25,472 nt of DNA from JAWLFY01 sp964462125. Its GTDB lineage: Bacteria; Planctomycetota; Planctomycetia; Pirellulales; Pirellulaceae. The stretch lies in assembly GCA_964462125.1 (NCBI GenBank), contig CAYWXT010000059.1, positions 1-25,472 on the forward strand. Reading direction: 5' to 3'. Under the pieces are notes generated by a model. The model ran no database searches. It was not told the origin of the DNA and saw only the letters and a list, made by a program, of their open reading frames with translations. The position numbers and the translations under genes were made by a program. Of this stretch, positions 1 through 9,334 are shown in pieces. Every line of letters starts with the position of its first letter. Within the stretch, counting starts at the first letter, position 1.

Positions 1-1
1 C

Positions 2-469
2 GCGCATCTCTGGTGGTTCCTGTACGACGTGGCGCGGCAGTACCGCGAGAGTTTTGACGTCTACGGCACCAAGAAGAGTTTCGAGTGGACGCTCGTCGAG
101 GGAGAACCGCACGTGCTGCACACCGCCAAGAAACCGGAGCCGGAGATCCCCGAAAGGGTTGAAGTCCCCGACTTTGCCGACCGCCTGCCGGAGCCGATTC
201 GGCGATTCACCCTGCCGGCGGAAATTCACGACGCGGATCACCTCTCCTTCGTCCAGGGCGGCGGTCATGGCGGCTCGCATCCCCACCTGGTCCACGAGTT
301 CGTTTCTTCGCTGCTGGAGGATCGTGACCCTCGGCCCGCGGCGCGGACCTCCGCGAACTGGACCTGCGTCGGCCTGTGCGCCCACGAATCGGCGACCAGG
401 GGAGGGGAAATCGTCGAGCTGCCAGAGTTCACCGTCGGGGACGAGGAACATTTTGTACACGGCCTGTGA
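2..469 (+). CDS. Gfo/Idh/MocA family oxidoreductase, C-terminal fragment (5' end outside window)
   Basis: The reading frame is open from base 2, so the gene starts before the window and only about 155 C-terminal residues are visible. The segment with GGGHGGSHPHLVHEF, followed by SANWTCVGLCAHESA and RGGEIVELPEF, is the typical end of planctomycete Gfo/Idh/MocA-type dehydrogenases, NAD(P)-dependent enzymes usually acting on sugars or inositol-like substrates. The Rossmann N-terminal domain is not in view, so cofactor and substrate cannot be judged. An in-frame GTG at 29 could be taken for a start, but the preceding codons continue the same protein (AHLWWFLYDVARQYRES), so I treat it as internal. 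The assignment rests on pattern recognition of the C-terminal signature. Confidence 0.82.
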   Translation, partial: AHLWWFLYDVARQYRESFDVYGTKKSFEWTLVEGEPHVLHTAKKPEPEIPERVEVPDFADRLPEPIRRFTLPAEIHDADHLSFVQGGGHGGSHPHLVHEFVSSLLEDRDPRPAARTSANWTCVGLCAHESATRGGEIVELPEFTVGDEEHFVHGL

Positions 470-958
470 GTTCCCGCGGATCAAGCATGATCAGGGTGTC
501 GCTGCTCCACGATTTTTTCTGCCTTCGGGAGCTGATCGGTTGAGTTCATCGAGGGGGCGGGTGCGTTCCTCCAACGGGGCCGGTGGTATCCGAGTGACGC
601 CGCGGGTTTCAACGGTAAACAGGTCGGATGGGTCGAAGTTTGACAATCATGCGGCCGACGACTAGGATCTTGCAACGCCGTATTATTCGGTGATTTGCCA
701 CGCCCAAACTTGCCGCGTCCAGACATTTGGTCGTGGTCCCGCCCAACTGACCGACCTTGCTTCTTCAGGAGAGGCGGCAGGTCGGCTCGATTGTTTCTGT
801 TTCCGCGCCAGCATGAATCTGGTCGAAGCCGAAATTCTTTCAGCCTATGCAATCCACCCCGATTCGGCCTCAGCCAACGCCTTGCTTGGCGACAGCGAAA
901 GTCGGTTCGGTGAACACCAGTAACGAGCATTACGCTTCAGTCACGGGAGATCTCAGGT
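470..958. other. 489-bp intergenic region, no gene recognised
   Basis: This gap separates the oxidoreductase from the DUF1501 gene. Open frames exist on both strands, including a 149-codon one on the minus strand, but their translations are rich in Arg, Pro and Ser and match no family I know. A small inverted repeat GATCA/TGATC lies at 479-492, 20 bases before a T6 run at 513-518, which is too far apart for a classic terminator. A TATTAT hexamer at 681-686 has ACGACT 17 bases upstream, a weak promoter candidate only. The stretch probably contains the promoter and leader of the 959-9290 gene set. Confidence 0.5.
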
Positions 959-2260
959 ATGCGTTGTCTCGGAAATCCACTCGGCCGCCGCGGTTTTCTT
1001 GCGGCCGGGATGTTTGGCGGGCTCGGTTTGTCCCTTCCGGAACTGTTGATGCGGCAGGCGGCCGCATCACCGAAGGACTATGAGTTCATTGAGGCCAAGG
1101 CGAAAAGCGTGATCCACATCTTTCTGCCGGGCGGATTGGCCCAGCAGGAATCGTTCGATCCGAAGCCCTACAGCCCGCTTGAGTACCGCGGGGAGTTGGG
1201 GACGATCAAGACCAACACCGGTGAGGTGGTATGCGAGTCCGTCCCGCAGTTGGCCAAGCGAGCCGACAAGTTCAGTGTGATCCGCTCGATGACACACGGC
1301 GAGGCGGCGCATGAACGGGGCACGCACAACATGTTCACCGGCTACAAGCCGAGCCCGGCGCTGAAGTTCCCCAGTTTCGGCGCGGTGGTCAGTCACGAGT
1401 ACGGACCCCGTAATAACTTGCCGCCTTACATCTGCATTCCCAATGTGCCGAATGAGTATGCGGGGACCGGCTATTTGCCCAGCAGTTACGGCGCCTTTGC
1501 GCTCGGAAGCGATCCGGCGGGGGGCAACTTCAAGGTCCGCGACTTGGATCTTGCCGGTGGCGTCGACGAGGATCGCTTTCTGCGTCGCAAGGCAGCCCTT
1601 GATGCGGTGAACGAGCGATTCGTCTCGGCGACGCCGGCGGACAACGTCGAAGCGATGAATTCGTTCTACCAGCGGGCGTACGACCTGCTCGATACCCCGG
1701 CCGCTCGCCAGGCGTTTGACATTTCCAAAGAGGACGACAAGCTCCGCGACCGCTACGGCCGCAATCAAGCGGGCCAGCGGATGTTGATGGCGCGGCGGCT
1801 GGTCGAAGCCGGTTCGCGGCTGGTGACGCTCACCTACGGCGGCTGGGATATGCACCGGAATATCACCCAGAGCATCAAGAACCGGATGCCGACGCTCGAT
1901 GTCGCCCTGGCGACCTTGCTGGATGACCTCTCCGACCGCGGGATGCTGGACGAAACGTTGGTCATGGTCAGCAGCGAATTCGGGCGGACCCCGAAGGTCA
2001 ACAACGACGCTGGCCGAGATCACTGGCCGAAGGTCTTCAGCGTGATGCTCGCCGGGGGCGGGGTGCGCGGCGGAACGTTCTACGGCGCCTCGGACGCGAC
2101 CGCCTCGGAGCCGGAAGACGATCCAGTCTCACCGGAAGATCTCGCCACCACCATGTATCACCTGCTGGGGATCGTCGCCGACAAGGAGCTGATGGCTCCC
2201 GGCGACCGCCCGATCGAGATCGTCAATGGCGGCCAGGTGATCGAGCCGTTGTTGGCATAA
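959..2260 (+). CDS. DUF1501 domain protein, Tat-exported
   Basis: The 433-residue protein starts with a twin-arginine export signal: RR at residues 10-11 in GRRGFLAAG, followed by a hydrophobic stretch to about residue 30. The body matches DUF1501, a family related to the alkaline phosphatase/sulfatase fold and very abundant in planctomycetes. Supporting motifs are LAQQESFDPKPYSP near the start, TYGGWDMHRNI in the middle and SSEFGRTPKVNNDAGRDHWP near the end; the last normally carries metal-binding Asp/His residues. The enzyme activity of the family is not established. It is the first gene of a same-strand run, 32 bp before the PPC-domain gene. DUF1501 genes normally sit beside DUF1549/DUF1553 genes, as here. 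The ATG at 959 follows purine-rich GGGAGA and fits the usual Tat signal position. Confidence 0.9.
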   Translation: MRCLGNPLGRRGFLAAGMFGGLGLSLPELLMRQAAASPKDYEFIEAKAKSVIHIFLPGGLAQQESFDPKPYSPLEYRGELGTIKTNTGEVVCESVPQLAKRADKFSVIRSMTHGEAAHERGTHNMFTGYKPSPALKFPSFGAVVSHEYGPRNNLPPYICIPNVPNEYAGTGYLPSSYGAFALGSDPAGGNFKVRDLDLAGGVDEDRFLRRKAALDAVNERFVSATPADNVEAMNSFYQRAYDLLDTPAARQAFDISKEDDKLRDRYGRNQAGQRMLMARRLVEAGSRLVTLTYGGWDMHRNITQSIKNRMPTLDVALATLLDDLSDRGMLDETLVMVSSEFGRTPKVNNDAGRDHWPKVFSVMLAGGGVRGGTFYGASDATASEPEDDPVSPEDLATTMYHLLGIVADKELMAPGDRPIEIVNGGQVIEPLLA

Positions 2261-2292
2261 TTCACGCTTCCTCGTAGACGGGAATCTGACAC

Positions 2293-4731
2293 ATGAGGTT
2301 TCGATTCATGGCCCGAGCCACCTGCTTCGCGGCGATCGTTTCGGTCGCCACGAGCGGTCTCGCAGCGCTGCCGGTGGTCAATCGGTTGGAACCGCTCGGC
2401 GTCGTCCGCGGCGAAGAGACGACCGTCGTTTTTCATGGCCAGCGGGTCAAGGACGCGCGCCAGGTGTTGACCGATGTGGAGGGGATCGAAATCCTCGCCG
2501 TCGAGCCGGTCGACAACGGCAAGGTAGAGGTCAAGCTGAAGGCCGCCCCCGATTTGGCTCCCGGCCTCTACCCGGTACGCCTGGTGACCGGCAGCGGCAT
2601 CGCGAACTTGCGGCTGATCGGCGTCGGCACAATGCCGGTCGTCGAAGAAGCGGAGCCGAACAGCGATTTTGATGAGCCGCAGGAGATCGAACTGGACCGC
2701 ACAATCGAAGGCGTCATCGAGCGCGAAGACGTCGATCACTACCGAGTCAAGCTCGCAGCGGGCCAGAAGCTGACGGTGGAGGTCGAGGGTATTCGATTGG
2801 CCTATTCATTGCGCAATCGAAACGTGCTGGACCCTTACATCGCGATCTTGGATGAGGACCGGTTCGAGGTCGCCAGCAGCGACGACTCGGCGTTGCTGCA
2901 GCAGGACGGAGTGTGCACCTTCACCGCTCCGGAGGACGGCGAGTATACGGTGCTGGTGCGGGACAGTTCTTTCGGGGGCAGCTCCACCAGTGGATACCGG
3001 CTGCATGTCGGAACCTTCCCCCGGCCCGTGGCAGCACTGCCCTCGGGTGGTCCCCCCGGTTCGATTGTCGAAGCCACGCTGATCGACGCCGACGGTTCCG
3101 CCACCGTCGCCTCGTTCCAGCTCCCCAGCCACCCCTCGCCCAGATGGGGCGCGATCACGGAAACGGACGAGGGGATCAGCCCGTCTCCGAACTGGATGCG
3201 CGTCAATGAGCTGCCAGTGGTGCTGGAGGAAGAGCCCAACAACGATCACCGCAAGGCGCCCGTGGTCGACGTTCCTGCAGCGCTGTGTGGCGTGATCGAG
3301 GAGCCGGGAGATTTTGATTGTTTCACCTTTGAATGCAAGAAAGGCCAGTCGTTTCTGGTGGAGGTCTTCGCTCGCAGCGTGTTGCGGTCTCGGTTGGATG
3401 GGGTCGTGAACGTATTCGGTCCCGATCATCAATCGCTCGAATCTTCAGACGATGCCCAGGGATCGGTCGACCCGTACTTGGAGTTCACCGCGAAGGAGGA
3501 CGGAACACACACGATTCGGATCTACGATCATCTGCGGAGCGGAAGCGACATTCACCAATACCGCATCGAGGTCACGGAGAAGCAGCCCGAGATCGGGCTG
3601 TCGCTCAAGGAGCTTCGTCGCGACCAGGCGATGGTCGCTCCGGTCCCTGCCGGTGGTGCGACCGGAATGGTCGTGCAGACCCAGCGGAGCGGCTACAACG
3701 GAGAGATCGACCTGGAGCTCGAAGGATTGCCCGATGGCATCACAGCGACCACCTTCCCGGTCCCTTCGGGGCGCAATGAGATCCCGGTGCTGCTGACCGC
3801 GGACAAGGACGCCGAACTGGCCGCTTCCCTGTTCGATATCATCGGCAGCGGGGATGAGGACGACTTTTCCCTCACCGGAGATTTCCGGCAGGAACACAAG
3901 TTGGTGTTGGGCCAGAATCGCCGGCACATGTGGTCCTACGACACGGAGCGAGCGGCGGCCGCGGTCACCGAGCCGGCCCCGTTTGAAATCGAATTGATCC
4001 AGCCCAAGACTCCCATTGTTCGCCGCGGCAGCAAAAACTTGAAGGTGCGGATCAAACGCGACGAGGGCTTCGACAAAACGGTCTCCCTGCGGACCCTATA
4101 CAACCCGCCCGGGGTCGGGATCAACAACAGCCGCAAGATCGGCGAAGGGAAGTCGGAGGCGACGATCCCGATCACCGCCAATGGCAATGCCGCGATGGGG
4201 CAATGGCCGCTGATCATCGTCGCCAGCTACGCGACCGACATCGGGACCGCCCAGGTGGCGACCAACGCGATCATGCTCGACGTGCAAGACTCGCTGTTCA
4301 GTTACGATTTCCCGCGCTCCGCGGCGGAATTGGGAACCGAGGACGTCGTTACCCTTTCTCTGGAGGTCATGCGGGAGTACGAAGGGGACGGGGAGGTTGA
4401 GCTGGTTGGCTTCCCCAACGGCGTGAGCAGCCCCGAGCCGACGCAGAAGATCGAACCGGACGACACGGCGGTCAGTTTCCCGATCGTCATCGCAGAAGAC
4501 GCAAAGGTCGGTAAGCACAAGACCTTGAACGTCGTATCTCGCGTCACGGTCGACGACGAGGTGATCGTTCAGACCACCGGAACCGGGGTGCTCCGCGTCG
4601 ATGAGCCGCTTCCAACGGAAACGGAAGAAGCGGAGGAGCCGGAAAAGAAGAAAGAGAAGAAATCGGAGGCTTCCAAACCGCTAAGTCGTTTGGAGCAGTT
4701 GCGGCAACAGAAGTCCCAAGCCGGAGACTAG
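2293..4731 (+). CDS. Exported protein with two bacterial pre-peptidase C-terminal (PPC) domains
   Basis: The 812-residue protein has a Sec-type signal peptide over about residues 1-25 (SVATSGLAAL). An Ig-like beta segment follows (about 28-112). PPC-type beta-sandwich domains occupy about 117-240 and 311-428, each opening with a PPC hallmark (EEAEPNSDFDEPQEI and LEEEPNNDHRKAP) and containing the aspartate-rich ASSDDSALLQQDG or ESSDDAQGSVDPY loop. The rest to about 770 is predicted beta-rich. The C-terminus is a charged Glu/Lys tail ending in LSRLEQLRQQ. No protease domain is present, so the PPC units are probably binding or adhesion modules rather than processing signals. The gene lies 32 bp after DUF1501 and 46 bp before the DUF1549/DUF1553 gene, suggesting shared transcription. 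Its ligand is unknown. Confidence 0.82.
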   Translation: MRFRFMARATCFAAIVSVATSGLAALPVVNRLEPLGVVRGEETTVVFHGQRVKDARQVLTDVEGIEILAVEPVDNGKVEVKLKAAPDLAPGLYPVRLVTGSGIANLRLIGVGTMPVVEEAEPNSDFDEPQEIELDRTIEGVIEREDVDHYRVKLAAGQKLTVEVEGIRLAYSLRNRNVLDPYIAILDEDRFEVASSDDSALLQQDGVCTFTAPEDGEYTVLVRDSSFGGSSTSGYRLHVGTFPRPVAALPSGGPPGSIVEATLIDADGSATVASFQLPSHPSPRWGAITETDEGISPSPNWMRVNELPVVLEEEPNNDHRKAPVVDVPAALCGVIEEPGDFDCFTFECKKGQSFLVEVFARSVLRSRLDGVVNVFGPDHQSLESSDDAQGSVDPYLEFTAKEDGTHTIRIYDHLRSGSDIHQYRIEVTEKQPEIGLSLKELRRDQAMVAPVPAGGATGMVVQTQRSGYNGEIDLELEGLPDGITATTFPVPSGRNEIPVLLTADKDAELAASLFDIIGSGDEDDFSLTGDFRQEHKLVLGQNRRHMWSYDTERAAAAVTEPAPFEIELIQPKTPIVRRGSKNLKVRIKRDEGFDKTVSLRTLYNPPGVGINNSRKIGEGKSEATIPITANGNAAMGQWPLIIVASYATDIGTAQVATNAIMLDVQDSLFSYDFPRSAAELGTEDVVTLSLEVMREYEGDGEVELVGFPNGVSSPEPTQKIEPDDTAVSFPIVIAEDAKVGKHKTLNVVSRVTVDDEVIVQTTGTGVLRVDEPLPTETEEAEEPEKKKEKKSEASKPLSRLEQLRQQKSQAGD

Positions 4732-4777
4732 GTACGCACGCTCTGGCAAGCTGGAAACGAAACAGGATGATGCAGGT

Positions 4778-7267
4778 ATGAAATCGATCGTAGCTACGGC
4801 TCCTCATTGGTGTTTCTTTCTTTTGATCGTGGCCCCTTGGGTCGCGGCGGACGCGGTCGAACCGGCCACCTCGGTGCCGTCAAAGAAACTGGCCGCCGAG
4901 CCCGACTTGGCGGTCTATCCGCCCGAGATCAAGCTCGATTCGTCGCGCGACTTCCAATCGTTCGTCGCGGTGGTCCGCCGCGACGACGGGATCACGCTCG
5001 ACAGTTCCGAGCTGGTCAGCTGGTCGTTGGCCGACGAGTCGATCGCGCGGCTCGACGGGTTCACCCTGCATCCCGTTGCCGACGGCTCGACCAGTTTGAT
5101 CGCGGAGCTGGCGGGAACCCGGGTCGAGATCCCGGTGACGGTCCGTGGCGCCGATCACACGCCATCGGTCAGTTTTGAAAAGGACGTGATGGCAGTTCTG
5201 ACCCGCTCCGGATGCAACACCGGATCGTGTCATGGGGCCGCGCGCGGCAAGGACGGGTTCCGCTTGAGCCTGTTCGGTTTCGACCCCGCCGGTGACTATC
5301 ACCGCATCACACGAGAAATTGGTGTGCGGCGCATCAATCTGGCGCGCCCCGAAGAAAGTCTGTTTCTGAAGAAAGCGACCGGGGCCGTGCCGCATACCGG
5401 CGGTAAGCTGTTCGAGCCCGACAGCGACTACTACGCGATGTTGCGGGAATGGTTGCAGGACGGTGCCCCGATCGACCCTGAAGATTCCAAGCCGCCGGCG
5501 GTGGAGTCGGTATCGATTTATCCGTCCCAGGCCGTGATCGAAGGGGAGGGGGCTCAACAGCGGTTTGTCGCCGTGGCGACCTACAGCGACGGCACGACCC
5601 GTGACGTCACCCGACTGGCCGCCTTCAATTCGAACAATGAAGGTTCCGCCGAAATCGACGAGTTCGGCGTAGTCACCGCAGGGCGAAGGGGGGAAGCCTT
5701 CGTGATGGCCCGATTCGACACGCACACGGTCGGCAGCCAGGTGCTGACCTTGCCCGAAGACTTGGAGTACGAGCCGCCGGAGGAGATCGAGGGGAACTAT
5801 ATCGATCAACTCGTCGGCAAGAAGCTGAAACAACTGCGAATCGTCCCCAGCGGGCTGTGCAGCGACGAAGAGTTCCTCCGCCGCGTGACGATTGACATCA
5901 CCGGGTTGCTTCCGACCGAGGAGCAGTACGAGCGTTTCGTCAACGATCCGGCCGAGGACAAACGCGAGGTCTTGGTCGATCAGTTGCTGGAACAGAAAGA
6001 GTTCAGCGAGATCTGGGCGATGAAGTTCTCGCAGCTGCTGATGATCAAAAGCACCAACCAGGTCAGCTACAAGTCCGCCTTCCTCTACTCGAACTGGTTG
6101 ACGGATAAGTTCGCCCGCAATGAGCCGCTGGATGAAATGGTTCACGAGCTACTGACCAGCACCGGGGGAACGTTCACCAACCCAGCGACCAACTTCTACG
6201 AAATCGAGCGGGATACGTTGAAGACCGCGGAGAACGTTGCGCAGGTGTTTATGGGGATTCGGACGCAGTGCGCCCAATGCCACAATCATCCCTTTGACCG
6301 CTGGACCATGGACGACTACTACGGGTTCGCTGCCTTCTTTTCCCAGATTGGGCGGAAGAACGCGGAGGACTATCGGGAGAAGATCGTCTTCAACCGTTCC
6401 GGCGGCGAGGTCAAACATCTGGTCACCAACGAAAACGTGCCTCCGAAGTTTCTCGGCGACGAGGCTCCTGAGACCCGTGGCAAAGACCGCCGGGAAGTCC
6501 TGGCAGATTGGCTGACCGCGGAGGACAACCCCTACTTCGCCCCCTCCATCGCGAACCGCGTCTGGGCGCACTTCATGGGGGTCGGTGTCGTCGATCCCGT
6601 CGATGACATCCGGATCAGCAACCCGCCGAGCAACCCGGAACTGTTCGAGGCGTTGGGCGAGAAACTGGTGGAGTACGACTTCGACTTCCGGGCCTTGGTC
6701 CGCGACATTTGTAACAGCCGTGCTTACCAGCGAAGTACTGCCAGCAACGAGACGAACGCGCATGATGATCGGAATTACGCGCGTGCGGTTGTTCGTCGGA
6801 TTGGCGCCGAAAGCCTGCTCGATTGCATCACGCAAGTGACCGAGTCGCCGGACAAATTCCGCGGTTTGCCTTTGGGGGCGCGGGCTGTGCAAATTGCCGA
6901 CGGCAGCACCAGCAACTACTTCCTGACCTCCTTCGGACGATCACAGCGGGACACCGTCTGTGAATGCGAAGTAACGACCGAACCCTCCTTGTCCCAGGCC
7001 CTGCATCTGCTCAATGGGAACTCGGTTCACAACAAGATCAGCGGCGGAAAGACGATCGAACGGTGGGTGAATGACGATGAGTTGTCACCCGAGGAGGTTA
7101 TCGAGCGGATCTATATCCGCTGTCTCGCCCGCCGGCCGACGGAGAAGGAAAAAGAAGAACTGCTGGCGTCGATGCCGGACGACGGGGACAACGGGGACAA
7201 CATCGCAGCGCTCCAGGATGTGTTCTGGGCCGTTTTGAATAGTCGCGAGTTCATTTTTAACCACTGA
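4778..7267 (+). CDS. Planctomycete cytochrome-type protein: cytochrome-like region, Big2, DUF1549 and DUF1553
   Basis: The 829-residue protein has a signal peptide at about residues 1-24. A cytochrome-like region spans about 130-235, with cysteine motif C146-x4-C151-H152 (CNTGSCHG) followed by GFRLSLFGFDP and PHTGGKLF. A bacterial Ig-like (Big2) domain lies at about 243-325. DUF1549 follows at about 340-510 (YIDQLVGKKL, DITGLLPTEEQYERF) and includes a standard haem motif C498-AQ-C501-H502 in CAQCHNHPFDRW. DUF1553 covers about 570-820 (ANRVWAHFMGVGVVDPVDD, SRAYQRS). Such multi-domain exported proteins are typical of planctomycetes and the PVC group. They are thought to be redox or degradative, but no reaction is established. 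The gene follows PPC and precedes the WD40 cytochrome by only 10 bp. An odd point is the C-x4-C-H spacing of the first motif. Confidence 0.9.
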   Translation: MKSIVATAPHWCFFLLIVAPWVAADAVEPATSVPSKKLAAEPDLAVYPPEIKLDSSRDFQSFVAVVRRDDGITLDSSELVSWSLADESIARLDGFTLHPVADGSTSLIAELAGTRVEIPVTVRGADHTPSVSFEKDVMAVLTRSGCNTGSCHGAARGKDGFRLSLFGFDPAGDYHRITREIGVRRINLARPEESLFLKKATGAVPHTGGKLFEPDSDYYAMLREWLQDGAPIDPEDSKPPAVESVSIYPSQAVIEGEGAQQRFVAVATYSDGTTRDVTRLAAFNSNNEGSAEIDEFGVVTAGRRGEAFVMARFDTHTVGSQVLTLPEDLEYEPPEEIEGNYIDQLVGKKLKQLRIVPSGLCSDEEFLRRVTIDITGLLPTEEQYERFVNDPAEDKREVLVDQLLEQKEFSEIWAMKFSQLLMIKSTNQVSYKSAFLYSNWLTDKFARNEPLDEMVHELLTSTGGTFTNPATNFYEIERDTLKTAENVAQVFMGIRTQCAQCHNHPFDRWTMDDYYGFAAFFSQIGRKNAEDYREKIVFNRSGGEVKHLVTNENVPPKFLGDEAPETRGKDRREVLADWLTAEDNPYFAPSIANRVWAHFMGVGVVDPVDDIRISNPPSNPELFEALGEKLVEYDFDFRALVRDICNSRAYQRSTASNETNAHDDRNYARAVVRRIGAESLLDCITQVTESPDKFRGLPLGARAVQIADGSTSNYFLTSFGRSQRDTVCECEVTTEPSLSQALHLLNGNSVHNKISGGKTIERWVNDDELSPEEVIERIYIRCLARRPTEKEKEELLASMPDDGDNGDNIAALQDVFWAVLNSREFIFNH

Positions 7268-7277
7268 GTGAGTCCCG

Positions 7278-9290
7278 ATGATGAAGCGTTTTTCTCTTTC
7301 GTTGGTCAGTTGGCTGGCCGTCGGGCCGCTGGGCTTGTTGGGCCCCGCAGCGATGGCGGAGCAGTCGACCGACGAGCCGAAGAAGATCACCTTCGAGGAT
7401 GACGTCAAGCCGATCTTCCGCCAACACTGCCTCACTTGCCACGACCAAGGGGAAGCCAAGGGGGGCCTGAGCCTCAACTCCTACACCGCGGTGATGGAAG
7501 GGGGTGGCAGCGGCGAGGTGGTCTATGACGACGGGTTCGTCGACGGAAGCCGGCTGTGGCAGTTGGTCAACCACGACGACACGCCCATCATGCCGCCGAA
7601 CCAGGACAAACTGCCGGACGAAGAGTTGGAGGTGATCCGGTCCTGGATTGAAGGGGGAGCCCTGGAGAACGCCGGCTCGAAAGCGAAGAAGAAAAAGAAG
7701 AACGCCCTGGCGATGGTCGCCAGCAGCGGAGGGAAGCCAAAAGGCGAGCCGGCGATGCCGGAAGCGGTTCCCCAGCAGGTCCCCGTCGTGACCGAGCGGG
7801 CAGCGGCCGTTACCGCGATCGCGGCGAGCCCCTGGGCGCCCTTAGTGGCGGTCGCCGGTCAGGAGCAAATCGTGCTCTACCACACCGATTCCGGGGAGTT
7901 GCTCGGCGTTTTGCCGTTTCCCGAAGGGATCGCCCAGTCGCTCCGCTTCAGCCGCGATGGCGCCTACCTGATCGTCGGTGGCGGGGAACACGCGGTGCTC
8001 GGGATGGTGGCGGTCTATGATATCGAGACGGGGGAGCAGGTCGCCACGGTTGGAGACGAGCTCGATACCGTGTTTGGCGCCGATGTCAACGGCGAAATGA
8101 CGCGGGTCGCCCTCGGCGGCCCGAAGGCAATGTTGCGGATCTTTGATGCTACCGATGGCGAGTTGCTGTTCGACATCAAGAAACACACTGACTGGATTCT
8201 TGACGTTGCCTACAGCCCGGACGGGATTTTGGTCGCCTCCGCCGATCGTTCCGGAGGCCTTCATGTCTGGGAGGCGGAGACCGGTCGGCTCTATCTCGAC
8301 CTGACCGGCCACGACGGAGCCATCAACTCGCTCGCATGGCGTGACGATTCCAATGTGTTGGCCAGTGCCGGTGACGACGGTACGGTCAAGCTGTGGGATA
8401 TGCATGAAGGGAAGATCGTCAAATCGGTCAATGCCCACGGCAACGGTGTCATGGCGGTACGCTTCGACCACGAAGGCCGCTTCGTTACCGCCGGAAAAGA
8501 CAAACGGGCTCGCCTGTGGGATGCCAGCGGCAACAAACTGACCGATTTCCAACCGATGGCGGAAGCGGCGCTTGAGGTGGCGATCTCGCACGACGCGAGC
8601 CGGGTCATATTCGGTGACTGGACGGGCGAGGTCCTGTCGGCCAGCGTGGAAGATCCCAAGGACAAGATGCCGCTCGCCAGCAACCCCCCGCCGATCCCGG
8701 ACCGAATCGAAGACATCAAGACCACCCTGGCGTCAATCGAATCGGATCTCGCACCTTTGAAAGAGGAGCTCGTTAGACGGACCGAGACGTTGAACAAGGC
8801 CAAGCAGCCACTTACAGATCTCCAGGACCAGATCGCGGCAGTCCGCGACGAGGCGACCGAAGCGGAGAAGCAGGCGGCTGAAGACGAGGAAACGGGTGAG
8901 CAATTGCAGGCGGAACTTTCGAAGCTGACCGCCGCATCCCGTGACAGCCACGATGCCGTGATCGCGGCTCGTCTGGCCCTTCGCGAATCTTCCGACCAGG
9001 TCGAGCAGGTCGCCGCAGCCGAACAGTCGTTGGCGGAAGAACTGCTCGAGCTTTCCAAGCAGCGCCGCCGACGGGTGAAATTGAAGCAGTCGGTCGCCGC
9101 CAAGCGGGAGTTGGCCGCTGAGAAGCTGGCGCAGGCCGAGGAGCTGGAAAAACAGCTCCCGGACCTCGAAGCCGCGGTCGCCGAGGCGGAACAGGAGCGT
9201 GACGAGGCGCAGGTGTCGCACGACCAAGTCGCCAATCGGCTCTCGGAGACGCAAAAGAAAATGGACGCCCTGGCCGCCGAACTGCGGTGA
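7278..9290 (+). CDS. Exported c-type cytochrome / WD40 / coiled-coil fusion protein
   Basis: The 670-residue protein begins with a signal peptide (about 1-27, GPLGLLGPAAMA). A small cytochrome c domain follows with haem motif C51-LT-C54-H55 and a likely axial methionine in PIMPPNQ (about M105). A Lys-rich linker at 135-142 leads to WD40 repeats at about 173-455; clear blades include SADRSGGLHVWEAETG and SAGDDGTVKLWDMHEG. Residues about 476-670 are almost entirely heptad-like Glu/Ala/Leu/Lys coiled coil with no further domain. Cytochrome-WD40 fusions are common partners of DUF1501 and DUF1549/DUF1553 proteins in planctomycetes, and this gene closes that set. The start is the first of two ATG codons (ATGATGAAG), 10 bp after the preceding stop. 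A role as an electron-transferring scaffold is an inference. Confidence 0.88.
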   Translation: MMKRFSLSLVSWLAVGPLGLLGPAAMAEQSTDEPKKITFEDDVKPIFRQHCLTCHDQGEAKGGLSLNSYTAVMEGGGSGEVVYDDGFVDGSRLWQLVNHDDTPIMPPNQDKLPDEELEVIRSWIEGGALENAGSKAKKKKKNALAMVASSGGKPKGEPAMPEAVPQQVPVVTERAAAVTAIAASPWAPLVAVAGQEQIVLYHTDSGELLGVLPFPEGIAQSLRFSRDGAYLIVGGGEHAVLGMVAVYDIETGEQVATVGDELDTVFGADVNGEMTRVALGGPKAMLRIFDATDGELLFDIKKHTDWILDVAYSPDGILVASADRSGGLHVWEAETGRLYLDLTGHDGAINSLAWRDDSNVLASAGDDGTVKLWDMHEGKIVKSVNAHGNGVMAVRFDHEGRFVTAGKDKRARLWDASGNKLTDFQPMAEAALEVAISHDASRVIFGDWTGEVLSASVEDPKDKMPLASNPPPIPDRIEDIKTTLASIESDLAPLKEELVRRTETLNKAKQPLTDLQDQIAAVRDEATEAEKQAAEDEETGEQLQAELSKLTAASRDSHDAVIAARLALRESSDQVEQVAAAEQSLAEELLELSKQRRRRVKLKQSVAAKRELAAEKLAQAEELEKQLPDLEAAVAEAEQERDEAQVSHDQVANRLSETQKKMDALAAELR

Positions 9291-9334
9291 CCACCAGCAA
9301 GCCTTATCATCGCACGCTGACGCCCGAAAGTAGC

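Noticed and set aside
481..930. 149-codon open frame on the minus strand in the first intergenic region
   Set aside because: The composition is Arg/Pro/Ser-rich, no family or ribosome binding site is seen, and it fills the region expected to hold the downstream promoter.
1067..2023. 318-codon open frame antisense to DUF1501
   Set aside because: A shadow of the GC-rich DUF1501 gene, which has convincing motifs on the plus strand.
4880..6145. 421-codon open frame on the minus strand, antisense to the DUF1549/DUF1553 gene
   Set aside because: It mirrors a well-supported gene; the translation is rich in Arg, Gly, His and Val and matches no family. High GC leaves antisense frames open.
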